Below are positions 25,225 through 37,277 of a DNA stretch of 64,000 nt, piece by piece. The position numbers and the translations under genes are program-made. The notes under the pieces are model-generated. The model was not told the DNA's origin and did no database searches. It saw only the letters and a program-made list of their open reading frames with translations. Numbering within the stretch: position 1 is the stretch's first letter; every line of letters starts with the position of its first letter. The stretch lies in contig NW_001799029.1 of the NCBI RefSeq assembly GCF_000165425.1, positions 121,548 to 185,547 of the forward strand, read 5' to 3'. This DNA comes from Paramecium tetraurelia. Taxonomy: Eukaryota > Ciliophora > Oligohymenophorea > Peniculida > Parameciidae.

Positions 25225-27067
25225 TCAATATGGATAATTACTATTTTTATTATTCTCAGTAATCATAAATAATTTGGGTGTTACAAAAGTACCCTAACTG
25301 ACAGGGAGTTTAAAGGTCTTCCTCAAAGTGTCCTACTTTAAAATAGCTCTTTATTGCGGTTTTAAGCTAGCTAATCTAATGTTTCTGATAGTATCATCAG
25401 CTAAAAGAGTCGTTGAATGTTCTTTTTTTAACATTCTTTTTATCCCTTGGGATTTTTCACTTTTTAGTCTAACAATTTCTGTTCTTTATTCTGAGATTTT
25501 AGATTCCGATCTATATTCTTAGGCTCTTAAAGTGCATTCTGATTTTATTTCAGGTTTTTCAATTCTTTTAAATGACTGTTGTTATTGTTATTGTTATTGT
25601 TATTGTTATTATTGTTGTTATTGTTGTTGTTATTGAATTTTTTTGATATCTAATTATATTTTATAGTCTTACTTGCTCCTGTAGATTCTTAATATAATAA
25701 ACCTGCATGTTCTATAAACTTATCATAATCTTCATCATATTATTCTAAAGGATAGACTTTTTCAAAATTTCCGATATTCTAATTTTCATACTAATCCCTA
25801 ATCTCTTAGCATTGTTTTATTAGTTTTTATTTCTCCTCCAATGTCAATTTAATTGGTTTAGTTGTCAACATTCTTTACTGAAGCATTTACTTTTCTTAAT
25901 TGATACTTTCCTATTTAGCCTTCTGAGTGCAATTCATCAAAATTAAGGACTATGAAATCAATTATCTTTTTATAGCAGCATCCAAAGGAGTATCAGTTGT
26001 AAAACTAGGAGAATGATTAACCTCCAATAAATATGGCTTTAGCTTGTGATCCAAGATTACATCCATTCCTAAGACTTCAAAACACATATTATTCATATGA
26101 TTATTTGGTTGACAAGATTTATATTAATGAGCTAAAATAGGTTATACAGCACAGAATGTTTTAATCATCATTTTTTTGATTGTATTCCATAACAAATCAA
26201 CATTCTCACCTCTACTTCTGAGTAATTCAAAAACACTAGTCATACTTCTCTTATGACCAACATCCATTTGTTTATCACTCTGATTAAATATGAAGTTTTC
26301 ATTATCCTTATTCACAGCATAATTTGTGAGATGCATACAAATATTATCCAAATTGTCTTTACCAGGTTTCTTGTATTACTCAGTTGCAAATCTAGCAAGA
26401 CCTTCTTTAAAGATATAGATTCTTAAGGGATCACAGCCAGCCAATAATACATAAATTCTAAGATCGAATTTTAAACCGTCAATCAAATAAGGTTTACTCA
26501 AATATCTCTAAGCTACATAATGCTCATGAATCGAAAGACCTTCAGCGTCTTTCACCAACATTATCCCCTTACCTTGGCATGATGCTTCTGGTTTGATGAT
26601 AAAAGTTCTGTTTTTGCCAATATTCGCTCTAAAATCACTTAATTCTGCTGGCAATAGCCAAGTGTAAGGGAAGTAATTATATGCTTAAGGAAACTATTTA
26701 TGCATCTTCATAAGGTTCCTTCCCAAATGGTTTTTACGAGCTAAGCTGTACATTCCTGGGAAATGATTCACCTTTTGATGAGCTAATTATTGGATTAATC
26801 AATTACAGCTCATTCTCCCTAAGAGATCAGAAAAGACAGCCCCATCAGTCCACCATACATCCCAATTAGTTGCATTCTCGTCCTTCTAAATTTTCCAATT
26901 TAAGATCTTTTTACCAACATGTCTTATCACCGGGTATTGGGAGCCTAAAATGAGATATGCAGATCATTTTTACTGGAAACATTTACTATTAATTGTTCTT
27001 TGCTTTTTTTGACTTTGGTTTTGGGTTTGGTCACCTCCTTTGAAGTTTAACTATCATCTTATTACAT
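25225..27067 (-). CDS. Tubulin tyrosine ligase-like (TTLL) polyglutamylase-type enzyme
   Basis: 596 residues, three exons; introns 26945-26973 (29 nt) and 25650-25672 (23 nt). The TTL domain spans about residues 25-400: [59 protein letters not shown] (ATP-grasp Lys and Gly-rich loop), [32 protein letters not shown], and [25 protein letters not shown] (metal/nucleotide ligands E and N). The FDLRIYVL segment is that of glutamylases rather than glycylases. It would add glutamates to tubulin C-tails in cilia and cortex. After the core comes a 20-residue polyQ tract and a basic Ser/Lys-rich tail, perhaps microtubule-binding. Start MQQDDSQTSKEV. Only 26 bp separate its ATG from the stop of the upstream giant gene. 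Confidence 0.9.
25576..25635 (-). repeat. Poly-Gln codon tract in the TTLL gene (20 codons, mixed CAA/TAA/CAG)
   Basis: On the coding strand, 20 consecutive Gln codons alternate between CAA and TAA with one CAG, at once a trinucleotide microsatellite and a string of standard-code stops. The reading as Gln is fixed by the 23-nt intron immediately upstream; the unspliced frame would give polyAsn instead. Confidence 0.8.
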
Positions 27068-27093
27068 AGTATATAAAAATCAATAAAAAAAAT

Positions 27094-30000
27094 TCATAAT
27101 AATTATTAATAAGTAGAAACCAAAAGCCTGTTTTTGAAACTCTGATATATTCTTTTACCTAATTCCTGATGCAATCCTAAATTAAGTAAACTAATTGCAC
27201 TAGGAATGCATTGCTAAATTTCCTTTAGAGAGTATTTTATTGTGACATTCTTACAATTTTTCATACTCTAGAAATACAAATGAAACTTTTTTCGCTTTTC
27301 TTAGTAAAAAATTGAAACATAGATCTGAGTTGGTCTCATTGTAAATATCATTCTCTTCAATAATACGTATTAATATTACTATGATAACAAAAATAGACGT
27401 ACTTTAAATGCAGCATATTGCTTATAATTAGCATTGACTTTGATTAGCTAAGGGCATTTTTCATCTCCTAAAACATCTTGAACAATGAATGTGCTTGGAT
27501 TCAATTTCAATTGTTTTTTCAATTTATTCAACATGTAAACTGAACACTTTTGAATATCCGATTAAATGAATTCATATGAGTCAACAAAATTATCCTTCAG
27601 TTTAAGATTTTATAGATTTCTTCTCTCATCATAATAATAACTAAACAGAACTTTGCGCAACATGAGCTTAAAATTAACTACCTTAGGTTCTTCGAATAAA
27701 GTAATTCTTTGATAAAGTTAAAAGTTTTAGCTTTCATTCAATCTGATGGGAACACACACTTTAAACATGTCTAGTGGTTTACGTACATTCTCAACAAACA
27801 CTTCAAATAAAGCGTTAACTTCATTACCCAAATAAACTACTTGAGTGTACAGATTTTCTCTTAAGACTCCTTAGAATGAATCAAGATTGAAAATAAAATG
27901 ATTTTGAGAATTTTTAGTAATTGTTATCTTATTCATAAGAGTTTCCCAAATCTTAATTTCGAATGTAGAAATCATATCAAGATTATTCTTCCTAACAAGT
28001 ATTTGATTGAAGAATAGATCTTTATCACTTTGATAGTAATTTTCCATGCTCCCTTGGTTTGAGATTCGTGGACTATGTTTGAAAAATAGACTCTTATCTG
28101 CACGAGGGATATTCTATTATTATTAGGTTGGCAAGGACAAACGCATAGGATTTAGATTTCCAATTGAATTTTACACACTATATTGTTTGGCAATCTATTT
28201 CTTCAAGAAAATAGGAGGTTGAGTAGAGGATCTCACATTCTACCTACTTTAATCGCTAAAAGATTCAAGTAATTTAGGCATGTCATCATAAGGTTTTTCT
28301 AGTAATTCATCTTCATTGTTAATTGATACTTTGCTTTCTGTTAATTTCTATAATTCCAACTGCGGAATGGCTCTTGCTTAACTTCTCATCTCACTATAAA
28401 AATCTTCAAATTCATCTGGATGGTTGACAGCAATCTAATAAATCTTGCTCATTTCTGAGAATTTCCATCTATTTATATAAAATTAGTCAATAGTTTCTTT
28501 GGTGACCAAACAAGATGGGAAGATAGATTCTAGAAATTCAGGATTCATTTATTGGAAATCACTTTATTAAATATAACAACTAAAATTCCTGCAGGTTTGT
28601 GGAATATACAATCCAATTTAAAATTTGTTCATAGACAAATACGAGACAGTAATAATGACATACATTGAATTTACAACTTTAGTAGTTTTATATATAAATT
28701 TTTATCCTCTAAATACTGGTGTCAACATAGAAGTATTCTTTAAAATTCTACTGGCTTCAGCTGGCAATTATAAATTTTCAATTTAAACATCCATCATTTG
28801 TGTTTGTGATTTTTTACGAAAATTATTATCATTCAATATTAAAGATAGTTTAGGTTAAGAGGATCTAACATTCTATTGCTCTTCTAAGATATTGCTTCCA
28901 TAAGTAACTTCTGTAAATGTATTATGAAGATCATATTTCGATTGATTTATGATATAAGATAATGGAATCTTAATTCCATGATAAGTGTTAGTTCTGTAAC
29001 AAATTAAGTAGGCTGTCAAAATTTTGAGTACATCATGTAACACCTTATCATTAAAACAATTATTAAGAGCAACTTTTGGACAAATACTTTTGATATCTGC
29101 TAGATCCAAAACTAATTTGAATACTTTGGTTCTGCTTTCCTAAGGAGTAATCTAAAAATAAAAGTAAGTGTGCTCTCCGTTTTCCTAATCAAAATAAAAC
29201 TTATTGAATTTATAGACTTCACATTCTACGAACACTTTCCCAATATTGCTGACTCTGCTCTATGCATTGAATGTTTTCCTAAGGAAATAAGTATTCATAA
29301 AATATCTCAATCGACTTGATGAAATTAAAGTTAATTTTAATTGTTATTTGAAATAATAAAAGAGGATTGTTTGTTTCAGCAGTCTTTGATTTTCATTGCT
29401 AATAAACTATGAAGGATCGGAGATGTACATTAATAAGAATTAATCTAAAGCACTGTATTTATCTCTATTTCTCTCTTCCAAACTAATTTAATGCCTTTTG
29501 AATTGTAATGCTTTTCCTATTAATCGATGTTAAATTTTAGATTGGGATCTAATTTGATAACCGATCATTTAAGGTTTATTGAAAATGTGTAATATTTTTT
29601 CAACATCTTGAAGTTGATGTACTGTTCTATAATATGTTAATCTTTGATTCGGATAATACAGTCTAATTTTAATTTATAACTTTTTTAGTCCAATAAATTC
29701 ATGCATATTCTTCTTCAGAATAATCAAATCTTGTTTGGCTTATTGATCACTTAGATATAATAATTTAGTATCAAACACCTTAATTTCTTTAAAACAAACC
29801 TCAACCCTGAAATAGGAATTGAAGTCTTTGAAATAGAATTTATTCTTAATAATGCTGAATTTACTTCTATAATTTTTAAATGATTTCCCATCTAACACTT
29901 TCTCATCATAATTTTCTTAATTAGGCTCACTTACAATAGAGAGGCGAGAACCTTCTTCAGCCTCTGTTTGATACACTTTTTAATCTATTACTAAAGAGGC

Positions 30001-33000
30001 CATCTTCTCTGAATAAATTAAACTATGTATATCTGTCAAAGGTAATAATTGGCTAGCTTATAATTCTTAATATATCTCATTATATATGAATTCGTCATAA
30101 TGATTAATTCTTTTTACATATCTATCCAATAAAATCAATGTATGTCTGTAATCATATTTTAGCAGTTCTTAAATTAAGGATAATTTCTGTTATTTTTCTG
30201 CATAAGTTAACTTATTGATTATCTCTAACTTCTATCTTCTATTAGGTAATCGTAAACCAAAATCAAAGTGTATTTCTTTTTTGCTTATACTGCCATCTTA
30301 ATTGTTTATAACAAGGAAGGCCTTGGATTCTTATATTAAAACATATCCAATAAATATAGTGTTTTCTTGCTTAAAGATAAGATTAAGTGCAACATAATTA
30401 TCTGGATATTCATTAATATATTCTTCTGGTTCTGGTTAGATGATAATACCTTTGGGGGGAAAGTAAGGTTCCATATTCACATTAGTATTAAGTTTAATGA
30501 CAGGGCCTTCCTTTGGTTAATAGTTTTAGTAGTCATCCAAATTTGCCAATTGAAATTCAGAGAAGTACTCTTGAACCAATTGAATTTCAGTTTATGATCT
30601 ATCCTTATATTCTTATGGATCTTCTAAACTTTTTTTAGATTAAGGTGGTTCGAAGGCTTCCTTTTATTATTATTATCTTCTTGCAAATTCAGATAGGTGA
30701 TTACCCACTTTAGGAGCCATACTATTTCTGATTAATGCTTAAGATGAAACGATGGGTGCATTTCTAGGACTAATCATTGTGTTTCTATTATTGATGGTTG
30801 TATTTTATTTTTTGGGATGTCTTAAAGGAATTTCCTTTACTTAATCTCTTTCGGAACTATTTTCATTTGATTTCAAATTGATAGAAGGTCGTTTTTAATC
30901 TGATTCAGATATATTTTATTGCGAGGCTTCAGATTTGTTATCATCAGATTCTTAAATGACAATGCTTTATTCATGTATAAATTCATCAGCATAGACTTAT
31001 TGTCTTCGTTATGTAGACTAAATGACAACTGGTTGTTCTTATTGATGATGTTCGATTAATTTAATAGGTTCATTTTTAAATTGTTTGAGAATCATGATTC
31101 TCTTTATTTCCTTTTCTATCTTCTTATTCCTATAACACTTGGTACTGTCTATTATTTAATTGAGCAATTTCTTATTGATTGCATCTTTCATGGACACTAA
31201 TTTATATCCAACCACTGATCTTATAAGATAGTAATGATTCTTTAGAGCGTACATTAATTTGCCAATGATCTGTTGAGCAAAATCACTTTTTAAGAAGACT
31301 ATAGTTTTACAATTGTTAGGTTCATATAGATTCTATTACTTACAGTATATACTGAGGAGACCATTAAAATTTTCTAAACGATCTTTGGAAAACCATCTCT
31401 GATATTCATCTAGATAACTAACAAAATTATTGATTTTGAAATTCACATTAAATTACTATTCGTCATTTTGCAATTAGAAGTAGACTATCAATTGCAATGC
31501 AATAATAGATTGTTAGTCAGTAAAGATATTCATTATATGTTGTAGTTGATGTCCTATGATAAAAAGGATGAAAATACTTAATTGTGAAGGAGTGTTGGGA
31601 AATGATATCTGTTCATCCTCATCAGTTTAAGTGTTTGCATATCCACTGTCACTAAATGCACATATTGATATGTTCGACAATTTCCATATTTTGATCTCAT
31701 CATCGAAGAATAGTTTACCTAAGAAGTACATTTCTTATTCTGGGAGATTATAAAAATCAACAATTATTTAAACTAACTAATAATTTAAATGATATGTTAC
31801 TGTTTTAGCTTTGTTTGTACTAATTTATTCAGCCTCATTATTTTTGATCTCTCTAACAATCTAATCGAATCTTCCTCCCTTCCTGATAGAATTCTTGAGT
31901 TCCTTTACTGAGACTTTCATAGTGGTTCTATTGCTTTGATTGCTCTCTAATTTATCATTGCAAGCTGTTTGACTTTGTGGTTTTTATGTTGCCATAGGAG
32001 TTAACTCAATAGTTTGAGTAGTTTTAATTTTCCTAATTGTGGATTTGTACTTTCTAAAATATTGTTAAATGATTTTAGCAGCCAAATTCAATTATTCCAT
32101 CGAATATTTATTCAATAGGTCATAGAAAAGGGTCTCGCTTTGCTCTGTGATTTCTGTTTACACATGCTATAACTGAGGGATCATAACCTATTATGAAGGA
32201 GATTATTGTTATTGGGCCAACACAGATTCAGTAGTGGGCACTCTCATTTCATCCAATTACTGTTGCATATTCAAATCTTGAACTGTTTACAATTTGGGTA
32301 ATTTCTGCTCACTCTATTAAGTATCAGATTTGTTATGTAACATTTGTGTATTCTATTTGTTTAGCATTCTGGGTATAAGTCTACTAGATTTTATTTTCTT
32401 CTTATTTGAGGTCATCTATTCATTTTGGTCTCCCTATTTGTTGTTGGTCTTCTTCTTTAACTGAAGATGTTCTGACTTAAATTGTGGTCTCATAAGCATC
32501 ATCTCATCAATAGGTTCTGTCTTGAGCTAAGCTTCCTGCAATTGTACTCTACATTTGAAATACACTATACTTCAATTTATCCATATAATTCTCATTCATT
32601 AGACTAGTTCTTTGAGAATGAGCAGCCAAGGACAACCTAGGAGAAAACAATTTATCCTGAGGGAGTAAGGACTAGTTCATATAGGTTGATGCTGCTCTGG
32701 ATGAGAGTTTCTTATTCTTGATTTGAAATGTCTTCTCTTGCTACTATTAATATTCGTCAATCTATTATTAATTAGAAATAGTCTTCAGTTTCTCTTCATA
32801 TTCTTATCTGACTTTCTTTACATACTCAGGCAATTGATATTTGGTGGAATGTGACGACAACTATCTCACTATTTATTGATAGGATTTCACTTGTGTCTAC
32901 ATATGATGCTATTAATATGTTAGGTATGTAATACATCAAAATTTTTGTTTGGTTTTAGCGTTACTACTTTGCGTAGCAACTCTTAACCAACATCCTTTTA

Positions 33001-33853
33001 GAGATCAGCTTTGAATTGCTGGAAGTCTACCTTCTCTTATCCCATAATCATTTCGAATTCCATCTTTTAACTTAGTTTTTCATATTTGTCTCTAGCTTTC
33101 ATAGTGGCTGGAGCATCAGGTCCAAATATCAATTCCTATATTTACCAAGCCTTGTATAGATTTCTCAGTGACTCTCTTTCAAATCCTACCTTGAATTGAG
33201 ATTTCCCTATATAATAGAATGCTCTAGCCAACATCACAAACCATTTTTTATATTCTTAATGAAACTCCTCTTTTGTCAAAGTTCGCAAAGAATCAAATGT
33301 AATTCCCAATCTTTACAAAATGTCAACCAATTTATTACATTAATCTAACATGTCATCTTTGCGATGCATCATTCTACAAACTTCACTGCCATGATAAAGT
33401 AATTATGAATACAACTTTAATACTTACTTATCATCTTCACTTATATTGACTCGTTTCGTATATGAGAACTTCTCCATGAAAGGCAAGACTTCTCTTAGAT
33501 TCATCCAAGCCTTTTAATATTGTCCCTATTATTCAAATAATTAAGAGATCTAAAGGATTGCATGGCCTCTTGACTTCACAAAAGTATTTGTGTAAAATAT
33601 CCCGCTTGTTATTGAGATTGGCGTGGTGATCTACAGAGTCTAATCGTACCAATACCTCTTTTGCTCTATTAAAAAACATTTCTGCCTAAGTACTATTTCC
33701 CTATTTCAAAAGCAGTCTTCCATCTTTGATCAATGTATTGGCAAACTCAACAGCTGCATTAACCACAAGTGGAGACTCCCAACCATTCTAAGACAGTGTC
33801 TGCAAATAAGACCGTTCTAATCTCTACAGATTCAACAATTATCCTGATTACAT
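27094..33853 (-). CDS. Giant IQ-motif protein with helical-repeat N-terminus (2,226 aa), function unknown
   Basis: Four exons: introns 33631-33655 (25 nt), 32909-32934 (26) and 32536-32563 (28, ending CAG). Exon lengths sum to 2,227 codons with no internal TGA; the last exon alone is 5.4 kb. Residues 1-280 look like TPR/helical repeats (e.g. GHAILQISQLFEQQGQYQKAW). About 630-660 has AAKIIQQYFRKYKSTIRKIK, an IQ motif. The remainder alternates low-complexity Ser/Gln stretches with globular alpha/beta blocks (e.g. KFSIIKNKFYFKDFNSYFRV), no recognised family. An internal ATG at 30720 gives a 1,208-residue frame but upstream coding continues in the same frame, so it is not a separate gene. A 24-nt in-frame GTACGT...ATAG near 27390 may be a further intron. 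Cytoskeletal role is inference. Confidence 0.75.
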
Positions 33854-33898
33854 ATTTAATTAAATGAGAAACTCATCAAATTTGATTATAATTATATA

Positions 33899-34858
33899 TC
33901 AATTTTCCTATTTCAGTTTCTTAAATACTATTCTAATATTTGATTTTTTTTAATCCCCCAAAAGTTGTGGATTTTCCTCCTATGATTCCTATTCCTATTC
34001 ATTCTATTACATAATTTATACCTTCCCAGTTTCCTCTGCCTACAATTGTTTATTCAAATCATTTTATTATTACAATCCCAAACCCTTTAAGTGACTCAAT
34101 CTTATCCCAATCAAAAACTTCTGGTAATCCTTATTTTTTGTTAATTTGGCTAATTTCTTGCAACACTGCTGTATCTGGTATCTTAAATAAGTGCATTTAT
34201 TCCTTGATTTCCAATCCATTATGCTTTTATTCGATCCCAAATTCTTTTGTAGGAACTACTACAAAAATTCTGGCATCCTCTATTTGTTAATTGAATAAGA
34301 TGGCTAGCTCTATTTGTTTTATTGAATAACAAAACAAGTTCCTTACTCACTTATTTTTGAAAAATTCAATTCATATATCATGTTGATCTTGCATTACGTT
34401 TCACTCAATAAAGCAACTACTAGGGATAGATTACTGTGACCAATTAAATTTAAATCCTCCACTAATTTACTTACAAATTATTAATGTGATTTAATAAATT
34501 GTCCAATTGTACTATCTCTACTTTTATTTAAACTACCCTTCTCAGATTGTTTCTTCATACTTTACTAAGAAAATGACTTCTATTTGATATCTGATTTGAC
34601 TTCGCGGCGTCTATGATTAGATTCCGATTTTATTTTATTCCTCAAGAACTCTTTCTATAAGATATGAACATGCTGATCGTCATATAAATGCTTGTATGCT
34701 TCCTTCTCTAATACAAGCATTTTGCAGGATTTACATAAAATATGCTTTGTATCGATATGGTATATTTTAAATAAAGGATTGTAAGTTTATTTCAATATTC
34801 TTGAATCATTAGCACCAGAGCTCTTTGATAGATGTGAGGAGTCTAGTTTTGACTTCAT
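33899..34858 (-). CDS. Hypothetical protein with a C2H2-like zinc-finger motif
   Basis: 319 residues, intronless, start MKSKLDSSHLSKSSG. Near residues 40-65 the order C-x2-C-x11-H-x5-H (CKSCKMLVLEKEAYKH then DDQH) fits a single C2H2-type zinc finger. Next comes a Lys/Ser-rich linker, a helical middle (FVSKLVEDLNLIGHSNLSLV) and a Gln/Glu-rich C-terminus with many TAA/TAG Gln codons. No other domain recognised. It lies 45 bp upstream of the giant IQ gene on the same strand. A nucleic-acid or protein-binding role is possible; not demonstrable here. Confidence 0.6.
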
Positions 34859-34978
34859 AGTATTTTAAAGAATGGTTAAATTTTATAAATAAAGTTTAAC
34901 AAATAATCATTCAAATAATAGACGATTACAAAATTACTTTTTAAATATAATTTTTAACCAATAAATTATTATCATATA

Positions 34979-37195
34979 TCACTACAAGTCTATCCTTAAT
35001 TGTCTAATCTTCTTAATTTCATTCGATGACAATTCAGATATGGCACTGCTGCTCAGAAACTCTTCCATCTCCTTATACGATTCCAACAGTAAAGTGCTGC
35101 AAATCAATTATAATCTAGCAAAGGCCTGTTTATTGTTGGGATTGGTCATCCTAATGAATATTGGATAAACAATACATAATCAGATAATTGATACTTGTTC
35201 TGACTTCCTTCTCAAGAATGACAGCTCCTGTTTGATGGAATTTCTTATTCATAATGATCAGCTCTAGTTATTTGGCTATCGAATAACAGAGATGCAAGGA
35301 CATTTATTCGTAATTTTCCTATGTAAATTAAGTCTTCCATTGATTCAACCCCTTAAAAGCATTCTTTATTTAATTGGAGAAGTATTTCTGATACTCCCTC
35401 TCTTGTTCCAACATGACCACATCCTTCTAATCAAAATGCAATTATTTAATCTCCTCGAATACTTCCTTTACTGTGCTCTTCAGATTCTCTGCCAACACCT
35501 TCAATTTCTCCTCGATTAATTTCTAAAACTTTTTGGTGTTAACTTCAATCATCTCTTCTACTGCCCCCACAATCATTTATGATTATGGGCCTTTAGGTAA
35601 TTCACTATAGATCTGTGACTTGAGTGTTTTCAGATACATAGGTATATTACTTAGAATGTTGAACAACAAAATAATGAATGAATTATTGACTGTTTGATCT
35701 TGTGCAATTCCTATGGCTTAGGGAGAAAAGTATTCTTTCTTCAAATATCGATGGAATAGTTGAAGAGTGATTTGATGTAAATCATCAGAGATGACTTGGA
35801 ATCCAATGAAATTGATTAGTGCACTTGCAATGATTTGATTTTCAGTGGAAATCGCTCTTTGGATCTATTATTTGATCAAATAGAATATCTCTTCTAGCCA
35901 TTCGTGATATCCATTGCTTAATAGTACATTCTGACACTCTAACAACTTGGTAAATTTGCCCTTATCGAAATTCCACAAATCTTTTAGAGGTTCTGATTTC
36001 TAAACAAAGAACACTATTTGCTGTTGTAATTCGATTTAAGAGAATTCTAAATACTTACTCAAATATTCTGTAATAGTGTCACCGATAGCCAAATTTGTAA
36101 TATCCTTATCTAATTCTGCTGTCTGTTTGAGATGTTACAAAAATCCATTGTATTCACTGGAGATTGCTGAAATCTCATCACAATAATAGGAAACCTTCTC
36201 TAATTGTTTTTGATCCAAATTAATCTTTTTGGAAATAGATTGCAATAATTGATTATCATAACTTTAGACAGATTTGGCATTTTTAACCATTTTCTCGATT
36301 TCAAAAAAGGAGTTCAATTGTTTTAAGACACCAACCAAATAGGGATGTGAGATCTTAGAAACTAGATAATCAATCAATTCCAAGACTCCTTCAACCCCAT
36401 AGTATTGTTAAACATTCTTGGAGAATTTTTCTGGTTTGATCAATTCTAAAATGCCAACAAAATAATTCAGGAATGGGTAGTGATACTTATTGTTGGCAAT
36501 ATCTTAGAAGGATAGAGGCAGATGCTATTATTCATTCTATTCTAAAGTTCTTAGATCCTTGAGTAATTCTTCGCCATAAATGTTCTTAACTTTGTCAAGC
36601 GATTACTCTAAATGCAACACTCTAGCCAAGCCTGAACACAGATTAATTTTTTCGAGTTCATTATTTTTGACTGCTAATTCAAATTGTTATTTTTGGAATG
36701 GTATCAATTGGTTTATAATTAGATTTTCCACAAATTGATAATCGGATTGGCAAAATTCTTTCAATAGATTGGGAAGGATCTCATAGTAGACTTGACCGAA
36801 TTTAATGCATGAGGCAATGTCTTATTATTCAATGGCAATCGGTAATTGATTCTTGATTCGACTCAATTCTAGAAAGCAATTCAATGTGTTTAGTAGCAAC
36901 TCTACGTTTTTCTTTTGATTTCTTGCCATACTTGATATTCTTACTTCAAAGCCTCAAAACTCTTGATAGTGACATGAGCATTTTATTGAATTTGATGCAC
37001 TTGATTGTCCATAACAATGGCATCTTACCTTAAGTTTGATACTTTGGAAATGCTACTTTTGATTGAATCATCAAGAGTATCGCTTTCATTTGAGTTGAGC
37101 AATTTGTTGGCTTCCAGGATGAGTTTCTGTTTCCTCATGCTGTAAAGTACTTCTTCTTACTCAATGAGTGGATAGATATCTTTTAATGAGTTCAT
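34979..37195 (-). CDS. COG4: Conserved oligomeric Golgi complex subunit 4
   Basis: 722 residues in three exons; introns 36922-36944 (23 nt, AAG acceptor) and 35151-35175 (25 nt). Length and layout match COG4 (about 750-790 aa in animals). The N-terminal part is coiled-coil (SISKVSNLRQDAIVMDNQV then LLLNTLNCFLELSRIK), the middle alpha-helical, and the C-terminus has the family pattern of a late helix with HQTGAVILEKEVRTSINYL (cf. FDKELRSLxxYL) and a final ELSSNEIKKIRQLRIDL (cf. EVxxVLxLRIDF). The second intron must be removed to reach that end. COG4 is part of the tethering complex for retrograde Golgi vesicles, acting with SNAREs and SM proteins on the cytosolic face. The last codons are Gln (TAG) and TGA. 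Confidence 0.8.
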
Positions 37196-37277
37196 TATAA
37201 TATCTATATATATATATAGTGTATATTAATGTATCACACAATTCAATCATTTGCATATTTCATAATTTAAAATAACA

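Noticed and set aside
25570-25640. TTG/TTA repeat as a CRISPR-like or minisatellite array
   Set aside because: A simple trinucleotide repeat inside a coding frame; no spacers or conserved palindromes.
27094-30720. A separate 1,208-residue gene starting at ATG 30720
   Set aside because: The same frame continues upstream without a stop for another 1.8 kb and joins the exons up to 33853, so the ATG is internal.
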